This document shows positions 14,575 to 20,965 of a stretch of 20,965 nucleotides of DNA, in pieces; the stretch's first letter is position 1; every line of letters starts with the position of its first letter. Where the stretch lies: positions 1-20,965 of the IMG/VR virus record IMGVR_UViG_3300031227_004331, one strand, 5' to 3'. Under the pieces are notes generated by a model, which was not told where the DNA came from, did not search any database, and saw only the letters and a list, made by a program, of their open reading frames with translations. Source of the DNA: a virus. Made by a program: the position numbers and the translations under genes.

Positions 14575-14600
14575 TATAATTTTTTCAAATCCAAAGGAGG
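14575..14600 (+). promoter_or_regulatory. -10 box and strong ribosome site of the first fibre gene
   Basis: TATAAT (14575-14580) is a perfect -10 match but no convincing -35 is seen at 17 bases (TTTAAT or TTAATT only). AAAGGAGG (14593-14600) is an ideal ribosome site five bases before ATG 14606. Transcription from this -10 would give a leader of about 20 bases. Together with the divergent HNH promoter it makes 14412-14605 a two-way promoter region. Confidence 0.5.
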
Positions 14601-14605
14601 ACGCG

Positions 14606-17020
14606 ATGGCGGTAAATAAGACAAGGAATTTAAAGTATAACGTATTTAATCCTGATCAATTAGGTGGTATTTACCAAGCCCCTATTGTTTCAGAAACACG
14701 TTCACCTGCAACATCAGATTTTGCAGAAATTGGTACTGTATGGATCAATAAGGCTACTGATGATGCTTTTATTATTACTAGCATTGCAGCTGGATCGGCA
14801 ACATGGACTGACCTTGCAGGGATTCCTGCAACAGGCACAGATGGTCAATTATGGATTGGCGCAACAGGAGCACCTGCTTTATGGGCAAATTTAGCTTCTG
14901 CTGGTGGATCTGTAACAATTACAAATACTGCTAATGGTATTAACTTAGAAGCAGCTGGTGTAGCTGCATTAACAGCATTAGACGGTGACGCAGGAACAGC
15001 GGTTCCTTTGGCTGGTGTTATTACAATTGCTGGTGGTACAAATATAACTACTGCTGGTGGTGTAAATACACTTACTATTAATCTTGATGGAAGTCCTAAT
15101 GTAGCGGGCTCATTAACAGCTGGCACAACGATTTCTTCTGGCACTGGAATCACTTCAGTTCTTGGAAATATCGTTGCAAGCGCAGGAAATATTTCTACAA
15201 CTGTTGGCTCAATTGACGCAGCATCAAGTCTTAGTTCAGGAACCTCAATAACTGCAGGAAATACCATCACCGCTACCGCAGGCGACATTACTGCCGCAGC
15301 AGGAGCAATTGAAGCAGCAACTACGATGCTTTGTGGAACTGGACTAACCGTTACCACTGGCGGTGCTCTTGTTTCAGCAGGAGATATTGACGTAACGCTG
15401 GGTGGAGTCACAGTTGCTGCAGGCGATTTAGCTGTAACTTTAGGCTCAATTGACGCAGGCGCGATGATAACCGGAGCGGTTGGATTGACAGCAACCACAG
15501 GCGGCGTATTAATATCGGCTGGTGATTTAGATATTACACTTGGTGATCTTAATCTTGATGCCGGTGATTTTAATATAACAGTTGGTGGAATTGACGTAGC
15601 GGCTCAAGTCGTTGCAGGAACTGGACTGGTTGCTACCACTGGTGGAGCATTAATCTCGGCTGGTGATGTAGATATTACACTTGGTAATCTTAATGTTGAT
15701 GCCGGTAATTTAGATGTAACTATAGGAACAATCGACGCAGGCGCGATGATAACCGGAGCGGTTGGATTGACAGCAACCACAGGTGGTGTATTAGTATCAT
15801 CAGGCGATGTAGATATTACACTTGGAAATCTTACAGTTGACGCTGGTAATATTGAAGCAACTTTAGGAACAATCGACGCGGGTGCTATGATAACCGGAGC
15901 GGTTGGACTAACAGCAACCACAGGCGGTGTATTAGTATCATCAGGCGATGTAGATGTAACTCTTGGAAACCTAACTGTAGATGCAGGTAATATCGAAGCA
16001 ACTGCAGGATCTATCGAAGCTGGTACAACTTTAGTTTCTGGCACTGGACTGACAGTAACCACAGGTGGAGCATTAGTTTCAGCTGGAGATATTGATGTAA
16101 CTTTAGGAAATGTAAACGTTGATGCTGGTAATCTAGACGTAAGCTTGGGAACCATCGATGCAGGCGCACTAATCACTGGAGCGGTTGGATTTACAGCGAC
16201 CACAGGAAATATCACGACGAGCACTGGAAATTTTGTTTCAACTCTTGGATCTTGTACTGTAGCAACTACCCTCGAAGCAGGAACTGGAATAGAAACCGTG
16301 CTTGGCGACATCGTAAGTACGGCCGGAAAAGTCACAGCAAATACTACGATTGAAGCTGGAACTGGACTGATTACAGCCACGGGTGACGTCGTAAGTACCG
16401 CCGGAAAAGTTACCGCGGCAACTACAATGGAAGCTGTCGGAAATATTATCACTAGCACTGGAGATTTTACAAGTACTTTGGGTGGAATTACAGTTGCGAC
16501 ACTAGTTTCAGGTGGAACTGGAGTTACAGCTGTGACAGGTGACCTCACAAGTACTGCAGGAGCATGTTCAGCAGCAACTACGATTACTTCGGGAACAGGC
16601 ATCAGCAGCACTATTGGAGATATTACGGCCGACGCAGGAGACCTAGTAGCGACCCTCGGTGGAGTTACCTGTGCGACTATTGTTCAAGCAGGAACTGGCC
16701 TCGCAACGAGCACGGGTGATATAGTCTGTACGGCCGGAAAAGTCACTGCGGCGACTACCATAGAAGCAGGAACTGGACTGACCACAGCGGCAGGAAATGT
16801 AACAAGTGCGGCGGGTGATGTTGAAGCAGAAACAGCAGCCAAGGGATTCATTTGTGGATCTGGAAGTAAAGTTATTGATGGATCAGGAACACCACACGGT
16901 TCAGTAACAGCACCAAAAGGTTCTTTATATTTAAGAGTTGATGGTTCTGGAGCAGCAGATCGTGCATACATCAACACTGATGGTTCAACAACTTGGACAA
17001 ACTTAGTAACAGCAGCGTAA
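14606..17020 (+). CDS. Long repeat-based tail fibre / adhesin (804 aa)
   Basis: This is probably a trimeric beta-solenoid fibre. Residues 1-75 resemble phage tail-fibre N-termini (LGGIYQAPIV, EIGTVWINKATDDAFIITS), and 126-161 (DAGTAVPLAGVITIAGGTNI onward) recur in the second fibre. From about residue 170 to 735 nearly everything is built from short repeats: seven-residue rungs with pattern G-[DNGT]-[ILV]-x-x-x-x interrupted by six-residue rungs. Six units of exactly 47 residues occupy 252-533, followed by units of 33, 26, 26, 26, 26, 33 and 26. The C-terminus (about 745-804: GSVTAPKGSLYLRVDGSG, then RAYINTDGSTTWT) is a common fibre tip module. No enzyme motif is visible. Receptor-binding or fibre-shaft function is inferred. 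Confidence 0.85.
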   Translation: MAVNKTRNLKYNVFNPDQLGGIYQAPIVSETRSPATSDFAEIGTVWINKATDDAFIITSIAAGSATWTDLAGIPATGTDGQLWIGATGAPALWANLASAGGSVTITNTANGINLEAAGVAALTALDGDAGTAVPLAGVITIAGGTNITTAGGVNTLTINLDGSPNVAGSLTAGTTISSGTGITSVLGNIVASAGNISTTVGSIDAASSLSSGTSITAGNTITATAGDITAAAGAIEAATTMLCGTGLTVTTGGALVSAGDIDVTLGGVTVAAGDLAVTLGSIDAGAMITGAVGLTATTGGVLISAGDLDITLGDLNLDAGDFNITVGGIDVAAQVVAGTGLVATTGGALISAGDVDITLGNLNVDAGNLDVTIGTIDAGAMITGAVGLTATTGGVLVSSGDVDITLGNLTVDAGNIEATLGTIDAGAMITGAVGLTATTGGVLVSSGDVDVTLGNLTVDAGNIEATAGSIEAGTTLVSGTGLTVTTGGALVSAGDIDVTLGNVNVDAGNLDVSLGTIDAGALITGAVGFTATTGNITTSTGNFVSTLGSCTVATTLEAGTGIETVLGDIVSTAGKVTANTTIEAGTGLITATGDVVSTAGKVTAATTMEAVGNIITSTGDFTSTLGGITVATLVSGGTGVTAVTGDLTSTAGACSAATTITSGTGISSTIGDITADAGDLVATLGGVTCATIVQAGTGLATSTGDIVCTAGKVTAATTIEAGTGLTTAAGNVTSAAGDVEAETAAKGFICGSGSKVIDGSGTPHGSVTAPKGSLYLRVDGSGAADRAYINTDGSTTWTNLVTAA
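15359..16204 (+). repeat. Six 141-bp tandem units inside the fibre gene
   Basis: Copies of the same coding unit start at 15359, 15500, 15641, 15782, 15923 and 16064, all exactly 141 bases (47 codons) apart. Each begins GG[AV]L[VI]S and contains four heptads followed by a 19-residue closing block. The 50 bases at 15452-15501 are identical to 15734-15783, two units away, whereas other copies differ at many synonymous positions, so the copies have mixed ages. Confidence 0.92.
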
Positions 17021-17031
17021 TTTAAATTAAT

Positions 17032-17059
17032 ATACGGGGCACCGAAAGATGCCCCGTAT
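17032..17059 (+). terminator. Hairpin terminator after the first fibre gene
   Basis: ATACGGGGCA (17032-17041) pairs perfectly with TGCCCCGTAT (17050-17059) around an eight-base loop, eleven bases after the fibre stop. It is followed only by TTAC, so the T-run is short. It is the strongest stem in the right half of the window and probably ends or attenuates the fibre mRNA before the next gene at 17077. Confidence 0.65.
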
Positions 17060-17076
17060 TTACAGTAAGGTGAACG

Positions 17077-17406
17077 ATGCGTACAAATAATAGAATCATA
17101 GCTATTGAGTTAACTTCGTTGGATTCAACTTCTTTAACGGTCAATTATCAAGCAATTAATCCAGATGGATTGGAAGAAGCATGTTATTTACTAAGAATTA
17201 TTAATGATTCTGGTATGGATGTTACATTAAGTGGTGATGGTGTGACTGATAATGATTTTGTAATGGCAGGTGATACTGCAATGGTTACTGCTCCTTATTC
17301 GAGTGCTGATATGCCTAATTTTAAAGAAGGATCAATAATTTACGTTAAGAGTACTGGAGCAGGACAATCTGGTGCTGTATATCTTGCAGGTTATGCACGT
17401 ACATAG
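17077..17406 (+). CDS. Small beta-rich virion protein, copy 1 (109 aa)
   Basis: ATG 17077 has AAGGTG upstream. The 109-residue product shares a core with the next gene: ACYLLRIINDSG, then DVTLSGDGVTDNDFV and, near the C-terminus, IIYVKSTGAGQSGAVYLAG (about residues 35-106). Related small proteins are common next to tail-fibre genes in podovirus-like phages in my recollection; the fold is probably a beta sandwich. No signal or membrane segment. The copies are likely homologous, not identical, which implies gene duplication. A virion decoration, fibre-tip or fibre-chaperone role is possible but not established. Confidence 0.65.
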   Translation: MRTNNRIIAIELTSLDSTSLTVNYQAINPDGLEEACYLLRIINDSGMDVTLSGDGVTDNDFVMAGDTAMVTAPYSSADMPNFKEGSIIYVKSTGAGQSGAVYLAGYART

Positions 17407-17414
17407 GAGATTTA

Positions 17415-17744
17415 ATGATTTCCAGTAATGCAATAAAAGTAATTGAGCTTACGACATTCGATGCAGGTGATCTTATTGCTACGTTTTTACCTATCAATAC
17501 TACTGGGTTGCCTGATGCATGTTATAAGATTCGTATTATAAACAGGTCTAAGGGCGATGTTATTGTTAGTTATGACGGTGTGACTGATAATGATTACGTT
17601 CAACATGATACTGTTTTAAATGTGACAGTTCCAACACAGAAAAAAGACGCACTAGCTTTTAGAAAAAAAATGAAAGTGTATTTAAGGGGAGCTATTGGAA
17701 TTGGTTATATCCATCTTATTGGATATTATCAACCACGAGGGTAG
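17415..17744 (+). CDS. Small beta-rich virion protein, copy 2 (109 aa)
   Basis: This starts eight bases after the previous gene, whose stop overlaps the AGGAG ribosome site. It is the same length (109 residues) and aligns end to end: ACYKIRIINRS, DVIVSYDGVTDNDYV, then IYLR-like strands and a terminal YIHLIGYYQPRG. The closest shared segment is DGVTDND, identical in both. Copy 1 is acidic in its loops whereas copy 2 has a basic patch (QKKDALAFRKKMK, about 75-88), so the surface has diverged. Tandem duplication followed by divergence is the simplest reading. Function as for copy 1. Confidence 0.65.
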   Translation: MISSNAIKVIELTTFDAGDLIATFLPINTTGLPDACYKIRIINRSKGDVIVSYDGVTDNDYVQHDTVLNVTVPTQKKDALAFRKKMKVYLRGAIGIGYIHLIGYYQPRG

Positions 17745-17779
17745 CTTTAATTAAAGTATAGAATAGATTTAATGTAGCG

Positions 17780-17788
17780 TGGTACAAT
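17780..17788 (+). promoter_or_regulatory. Possible extended -10 promoter
   Basis: TGGTACAAT (17780-17788) fits the extended -10 pattern TGn-TA..AT in the 76-base gap before the next gene. No -35 is clear. A start near 17795 would give a leader of about 25 bases. Such short matches arise often in AT-rich DNA, so this is a weak call. Confidence 0.3.
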
Positions 17789-17820
17789 AAATCTTAATCG
17801 TATTATTACAAGGAGTTATG

Positions 17821-18099
17821 ATGACAAAAGACAAAAAAGTTGAAGAAGTAAAACATCAAGTTATGAAGACTGGAACATCAAATGAGATGGTAATTTCAGT
17901 TGAAGGAACAGAAGGCAGAGTTTATAAATTTAGCATGCCTTTTTTTGCCCCTCTTCCAGAATGTTATGATGCAGGAATTAATATTTTAAATGAAGTTGCT
18001 CGTTTATTTAACGAAGCAGTTGAACTTGCAAAAACAAAAGCTGCTGAAGAAAAAACAGAAGAATCAGTTGAAGTAGTAACAGAAAAAAAAGATAACTAA
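17821..18099 (+). CDS. Small acidic protein of unknown function (92 aa)
   Basis: Two ATG codons are adjacent (17818 and 17821). The second is preferred because AAGGAG (17810-17815) is five bases from it but only two from the first. The product has a polar basic/acidic N-terminus, a beta-hairpin-like segment (MVISVEGTEGRVYKFSMPFF), a helix (about 50-75, GINILNEVARLFNEAVELAKT) and a low-complexity acidic tail (EEKTEESVEVV, then EKKDN). Small acidic proteins with a similar central pattern occur among phage fibre genes, in my recollection, but no function is known to me. The neighbour arrangement (between fibre-associated small proteins) suggests an assembly or accessory part. Confidence 0.6.
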   Translation: MTKDKKVEEVKHQVMKTGTSNEMVISVEGTEGRVYKFSMPFFAPLPECYDAGINILNEVARLFNEAVELAKTKAAEEKTEESVEVVTEKKDN

Positions 18100-18108
18100 T
18101 TATTTAAC

Positions 18109-18143
18109 TTGGCTGTAGGTATGTACATCGTGCCTGCAGCCAA
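18109..18143 (+). terminator. Hairpin between small genes, terminator-like
   Basis: TTGGCTGTAGGTA (18109-18121) pairs with TGCCTGCAGCCAA (18131-18143) over 13 bp with two G-U, around a nine-base loop, nine bases after the previous stop. It is followed by ATTTAAAAA, again without a true T-run. Like the other intergenic hairpins it may stabilise or attenuate the mRNA before the next gene at 18164. Confidence 0.6.
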
Positions 18144-18163
18144 ATTTAAAAAGTGGAGAGAGT

Positions 18164-18496
18164 ATGGCACGTTCACTATCGGAAAGAATGCAGTATGAAG
18201 AACTTCGCACATTAGCATTTGGTTCAATTGCTGCTGGCTATACAGGAATAGGAACATCCCTAGAATATCCAGCTCGTATTACAAAAATTCAAAATTTAAC
18301 AAACGTTACACTTCTTTTTTCAGTTGGTGGTGTATTAGACAATGATATTATTCCACCGAATGGATTTGCATTACTTGATGCTAAATCAAACGATTTCTAT
18401 CTTGCAGAAGGAGATCGTATTTATGTAAAAATTTATGATGACGCTCCAACTGAAGGGATCGTAGCTGTTACTTCAATTTATGGTGTCTCTGAATAA
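18164..18496 (+). CDS. Small beta-rich virion protein, divergent third copy (110 aa)
   Basis: ATG 18164 has GGAGAGAG upstream. The 110-residue product is nearly the same length as the two earlier copies and keeps the order of elements: an ITKIQNLTNV strand, then a SVGGVLDNDII turn (compare DGVTDND), then GDRIYVKIYDD and a final VAVTSIYGV strand. The identity is low, so homology is a judgement by pattern. It lies directly before the second fibre gene, as the other two copies lie after the first fibre, which suggests that members of this family accompany fibres. Function unknown. Confidence 0.6.
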   Translation: MARSLSERMQYEELRTLAFGSIAAGYTGIGTSLEYPARITKIQNLTNVTLLFSVGGVLDNDIIPPNGFALLDAKSNDFYLAEGDRIYVKIYDDAPTEGIVAVTSIYGVSE

Positions 18497-18511
18497 AACT
18501 TAGGAGTAGGT

Positions 18512-20965
18512 ATGAGTCAAGCGGGTCAATTTTACCAAAAGACATTAGTATCAACTTTAACCGGTGATACGGGCGGAGCGGTAGGGCCCGTAGCTGGCAA
18601 TATCGACTTAGTAGGTGGAGCTGGTATAGCAGTTGATGGATTTCCAGGAATTAGCACATTAACTATTACTGCTAGTGGAATGGCATCAAGTTTTGTAACT
18701 GACGCTGGGACGGCAACTCCAGTTGCTGGTGCTATTAATGTACTTGGTGGATCTAATATACATTCAAGTGGTGCTGGAAATACAATAACACTTGATCTAG
18801 ATGATGATGTGACAATCTCAGGACAATTAGAAGCAAATGAAATCGAATCTATTACATACATTAACGCGCTTACTTCCATTAGCGCACTCACTGGAGATAT
18901 TACTGCACCTCACGGAGATATCTCTGCTGGTGGCCAAATGGTTTCTACAGGGGATATTACGTCTGTAAGTGGTGATATTACAGCCCTAGCTGGAAATCTT
19001 ACCATTGTGGGAACTGCATCAGTATCTGGAAACATTACTTCTTCCGCAGGAAATGTAATATCACAAAATGATGTCATCTCTAATACTGGAGATATTTATA
19101 CATCATTGGGGTCAATCATTTCAGCAGCTACGATTACATCTGCAACTACCATAACCAGTACTGCAGGGGATATCGTTGCAGCTGGTGGAAATATGATTGC
19201 GTCAGGCACTATTACTGGTATGTCTGGACTACGAGCTACGGCTGGTGGTGTAATTGTATCAGCGGGAGATGTTACCGTTACCCTAGGGGACATAGAAACT
19301 TTAGCTGGATCTATTGATTCGGCATCTACTATTTCAGCAGTTGGAAATATTACATCTTCTGGTGGAGACATTCAAACTACTGTAGGTGATTTAATATCTG
19401 GTAATGACATTACAGCTACAAATGATATTAGCACTACAGCTGGTACGATTTCTTCATTTGGAACTATTACAAGTACTAACGGAAACATCGAAACCACAAC
19501 TGGATCCATTGATTCCGGATCCACAATTTCTGCAGTTGGAGACATCACAAGCTCCACTGGAGATATCGTATCGACGAATGGTGATCTCCGAGCTCCCAAC
19601 GGAACGCTATTCGTCAATACGTTCTCAGCAACCGGCGACATTATTTCTAGTGGTGGAGACTTAATTGCCACTGTTGGAGATGTTAAGGCTGGAAATAAAT
19701 TATATTCTGGAGCTGGTCTCGAAGTTACGACAGGAAATATTGATGTATTGACAGGTCGAATCAATGTTAATGTTGGTGGAATAGAAGTTAATCAAAACAT
19801 TGTATCTTTAAATGGTAGTATATTTGCTACAAATGGCGATATAACTGCTGGATATTCAATAGTTGCTGGAAGTGATATCACTTCTGTAATTGGCGATATA
19901 ACTGCTAGCGCAGGAGATATTACTGCAAAATATGATGTTGAATCTATTAGTGGAAATATCAATGCATTAGCTGGAAATATTACAACATCTGTTGGATTTA
20001 TACGGTCAGCTGGAGCTCTTATAGCAGATGTTAATCTGCAAGCAACTGGAACTGTTCAGTTTACTGATATTACAGATGGCTATCTTAAAGCAGATGCGAC
20101 TGGTTTTGTATCTTCAGTTGATTTCGATCAAGACAATATGCTTTATGTTGGTAAACATGGTGATGATGCTAATAGTGGATTATGTCCATCAGAAGCTAAG
20201 TTAACCATTCAAGCAGCAGTTACTGCTGCCGCAGCCGGTGATACAATTATTGTTTATCCTGGAACATACGAAGAAACAATAACTCATGCTGCAAGCAATG
20301 TAACTATCTTAGGGCAAGGTAAACCAAGTAATTGTATTATTACTCAGGCAGATGCTAATGTTATTGACTTCGCAACATTTTCTGGAATCCAATATAAATT
20401 CTTTGGAATTAGTTGTACGGCAGCAACAACAGCTATATGGACAGTTGAGGGTTCTACCGGTTCATGCTCATTTAAAGAATGTCAATTATCTATGACTTCT
20501 GCTGCTGCTATAGCTGCTGTAGCGCAACCTGGCGTTGGTAGGGTAACTGGAGCTGGAACGTTATCTGTTATTCTCGGAAAAGCATATTACTATCATACCG
20601 GCAATGGTGGTGCAACTGCCAATAAAGGAGCATTTGCAACTGCAGATGGTGGCCTTGTTTCATTAAGCCTTATTGAAGATTTAACAGTTTCTAATAGTGG
20701 TACAGCTTTGGTAAGTGGTATAGGTATCGATACAGCATCTACTGGTAATATTAATATTCATGATTGTATTATTGATGTTACTGATCCAAATGCTACAATC
20801 GTGGTTGGTTTAGCATATCTTGGTGGTACGGGAACAGGTAGTGAGTTTTATAGAAATACAATCCATGTACAAGCAACCAACAATACTGCGTACGGTTTCT
20901 TTAGTGCTGATACAGCTTCAACAAGTAGGTTCTTTTTTAATCATGTTCATGTAGAAGACGCAGCT
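18512..20965 (+). CDS. Second repeat fibre with pectin-lyase-like spike domain (partial)
   Basis: The frame starts at ATG 18512 (TAGGAG five bases upstream), runs 818 codons and is still open at the right end. Residues 61-97 (FVTDAGTATPVAGAINVLGG and onward) match the module at 126-161 of the first fibre. Residues about 128-510 are again heptad/hexad rungs (GDITSVS, GDITALA, GNLTIVG and so on), more variable than in the first fibre. From about 545 the protein changes: YVGKHGDDANSG, then TIQAAVTAAAAGDTIIVYPG and TYEETIT look like the opening of a right-handed parallel beta-helix of the pectate-lyase / DUF1565 type. This is the plan of a tailspike that binds or cuts surface glycans. Catalytic residues cannot be identified in the portion seen. 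Confidence 0.82.
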   Translation, partial: MSQAGQFYQKTLVSTLTGDTGGAVGPVAGNIDLVGGAGIAVDGFPGISTLTITASGMASSFVTDAGTATPVAGAINVLGGSNIHSSGAGNTITLDLDDDVTISGQLEANEIESITYINALTSISALTGDITAPHGDISAGGQMVSTGDITSVSGDITALAGNLTIVGTASVSGNITSSAGNVISQNDVISNTGDIYTSLGSIISAATITSATTITSTAGDIVAAGGNMIASGTITGMSGLRATAGGVIVSAGDVTVTLGDIETLAGSIDSASTISAVGNITSSGGDIQTTVGDLISGNDITATNDISTTAGTISSFGTITSTNGNIETTTGSIDSGSTISAVGDITSSTGDIVSTNGDLRAPNGTLFVNTFSATGDIISSGGDLIATVGDVKAGNKLYSGAGLEVTTGNIDVLTGRINVNVGGIEVNQNIVSLNGSIFATNGDITAGYSIVAGSDITSVIGDITASAGDITAKYDVESISGNINALAGNITTSVGFIRSAGALIADVNLQATGTVQFTDITDGYLKADATGFVSSVDFDQDNMLYVGKHGDDANSGLCPSEAKLTIQAAVTAAAAGDTIIVYPGTYEETITHAASNVTILGQGKPSNCIITQADANVIDFATFSGIQYKFFGISCTAATTAIWTVEGSTGSCSFKECQLSMTSAAAIAAVAQPGVGRVTGAGTLSVILGKAYYYHTGNGGATANKGAFATADGGLVSLSLIEDLTVSNSGTALVSGIGIDTASTGNINIHDCIIDVTDPNATIVVGLAYLGGTGTGSEFYRNTIHVQATNNTAYGFFSADTASTSRFFFNHVHVEDAA

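Noticed and set aside
15359-16204. CRISPR array
   Set aside because: The regular 141-bp spacing is that of coding repeats in an open frame; there are no short identical repeats with unique spacers.
14845-16611. Long minus-strand open frames (217 and 335 codons) opposite the first fibre
   Set aside because: They are low-complexity Pro/Ser/Val/Ala frames produced by the repetitive Gly/Thr/Ala codons of the real gene read backwards. They have no convincing ribosome site, and similar frames also lie opposite the second fibre.

Overview
The window is one end of a tailed bacteriophage contig (AT-rich, strong AGGAG-type ribosome sites, tightly packed genes). It carries the virion morphogenesis block of what is most likely a podovirus-like Caudoviricetes phage with an N4-gp56-type major capsid protein. 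No tape measure, tail sheath or tail-tube operon is visible. The head genes lead instead to an adaptor, a long nozzle-like protein, small Gln-rich proteins and one large ejection-type protein, which is the short-tail plan. The host cannot be named from the sequence. The first 15 bases match the 3' end of an Illumina read-1 adapter, so the left boundary is an assembly artefact. The right boundary cuts an open reading frame.

Layout. 16-185: C-terminus of an upstream gene, possibly portal. 232-1120: three small genes, one with an AT-hook-like motif. 1131-1898: acidic coiled-coil scaffold. 1899-2144: a terminator, a sigma70-like promoter and a structured leader with three degenerate repeats, ahead of the major capsid gene (2145-3095). 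3105-5628: a virion protein with FCCH-like modules, a small conserved protein and a head-tail adaptor. 5622-5735: a previously uncalled 37-residue membrane protein. 5735-9439: tail proteins, including an 853-residue nozzle-like protein. 9452-13736: two Gln-rich proteins and a 1045-residue ejection-type protein. 13765-14411: an accessory island with a small lipoprotein-like gene and, on the opposite strand, an HNH-like protein fused to a ribbon-helix-helix domain. 14606-20965: receptor-binding region with two long repeat fibres separated by three related ~110-residue proteins and one small acidic protein.

How it fits together. Scaffold and capsid protein build the head; the adaptor and nozzle-like protein close it and form the short tail; the Gln-rich and 1045-residue proteins are probably packed inside and ejected with the DNA; the repeat fibres and the pectin-lyase-like spike contact the host surface. 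Except for the HNH gene all genes read rightward, with spacings from overlap to about 70 bases and several intergenic hairpins.

The most interesting items are: the modular 7/6-residue repeat 'grammar' of the two fibres, including six exact-length 141-bp tandem units; the three hairpins with a conserved loop in the capsid-gene leader; a hairpin that would sequester the ribosome site of the lipoprotein gene; and the HNH-RHH protein with Asn at its expected catalytic His, whose promoter contains a palindrome.
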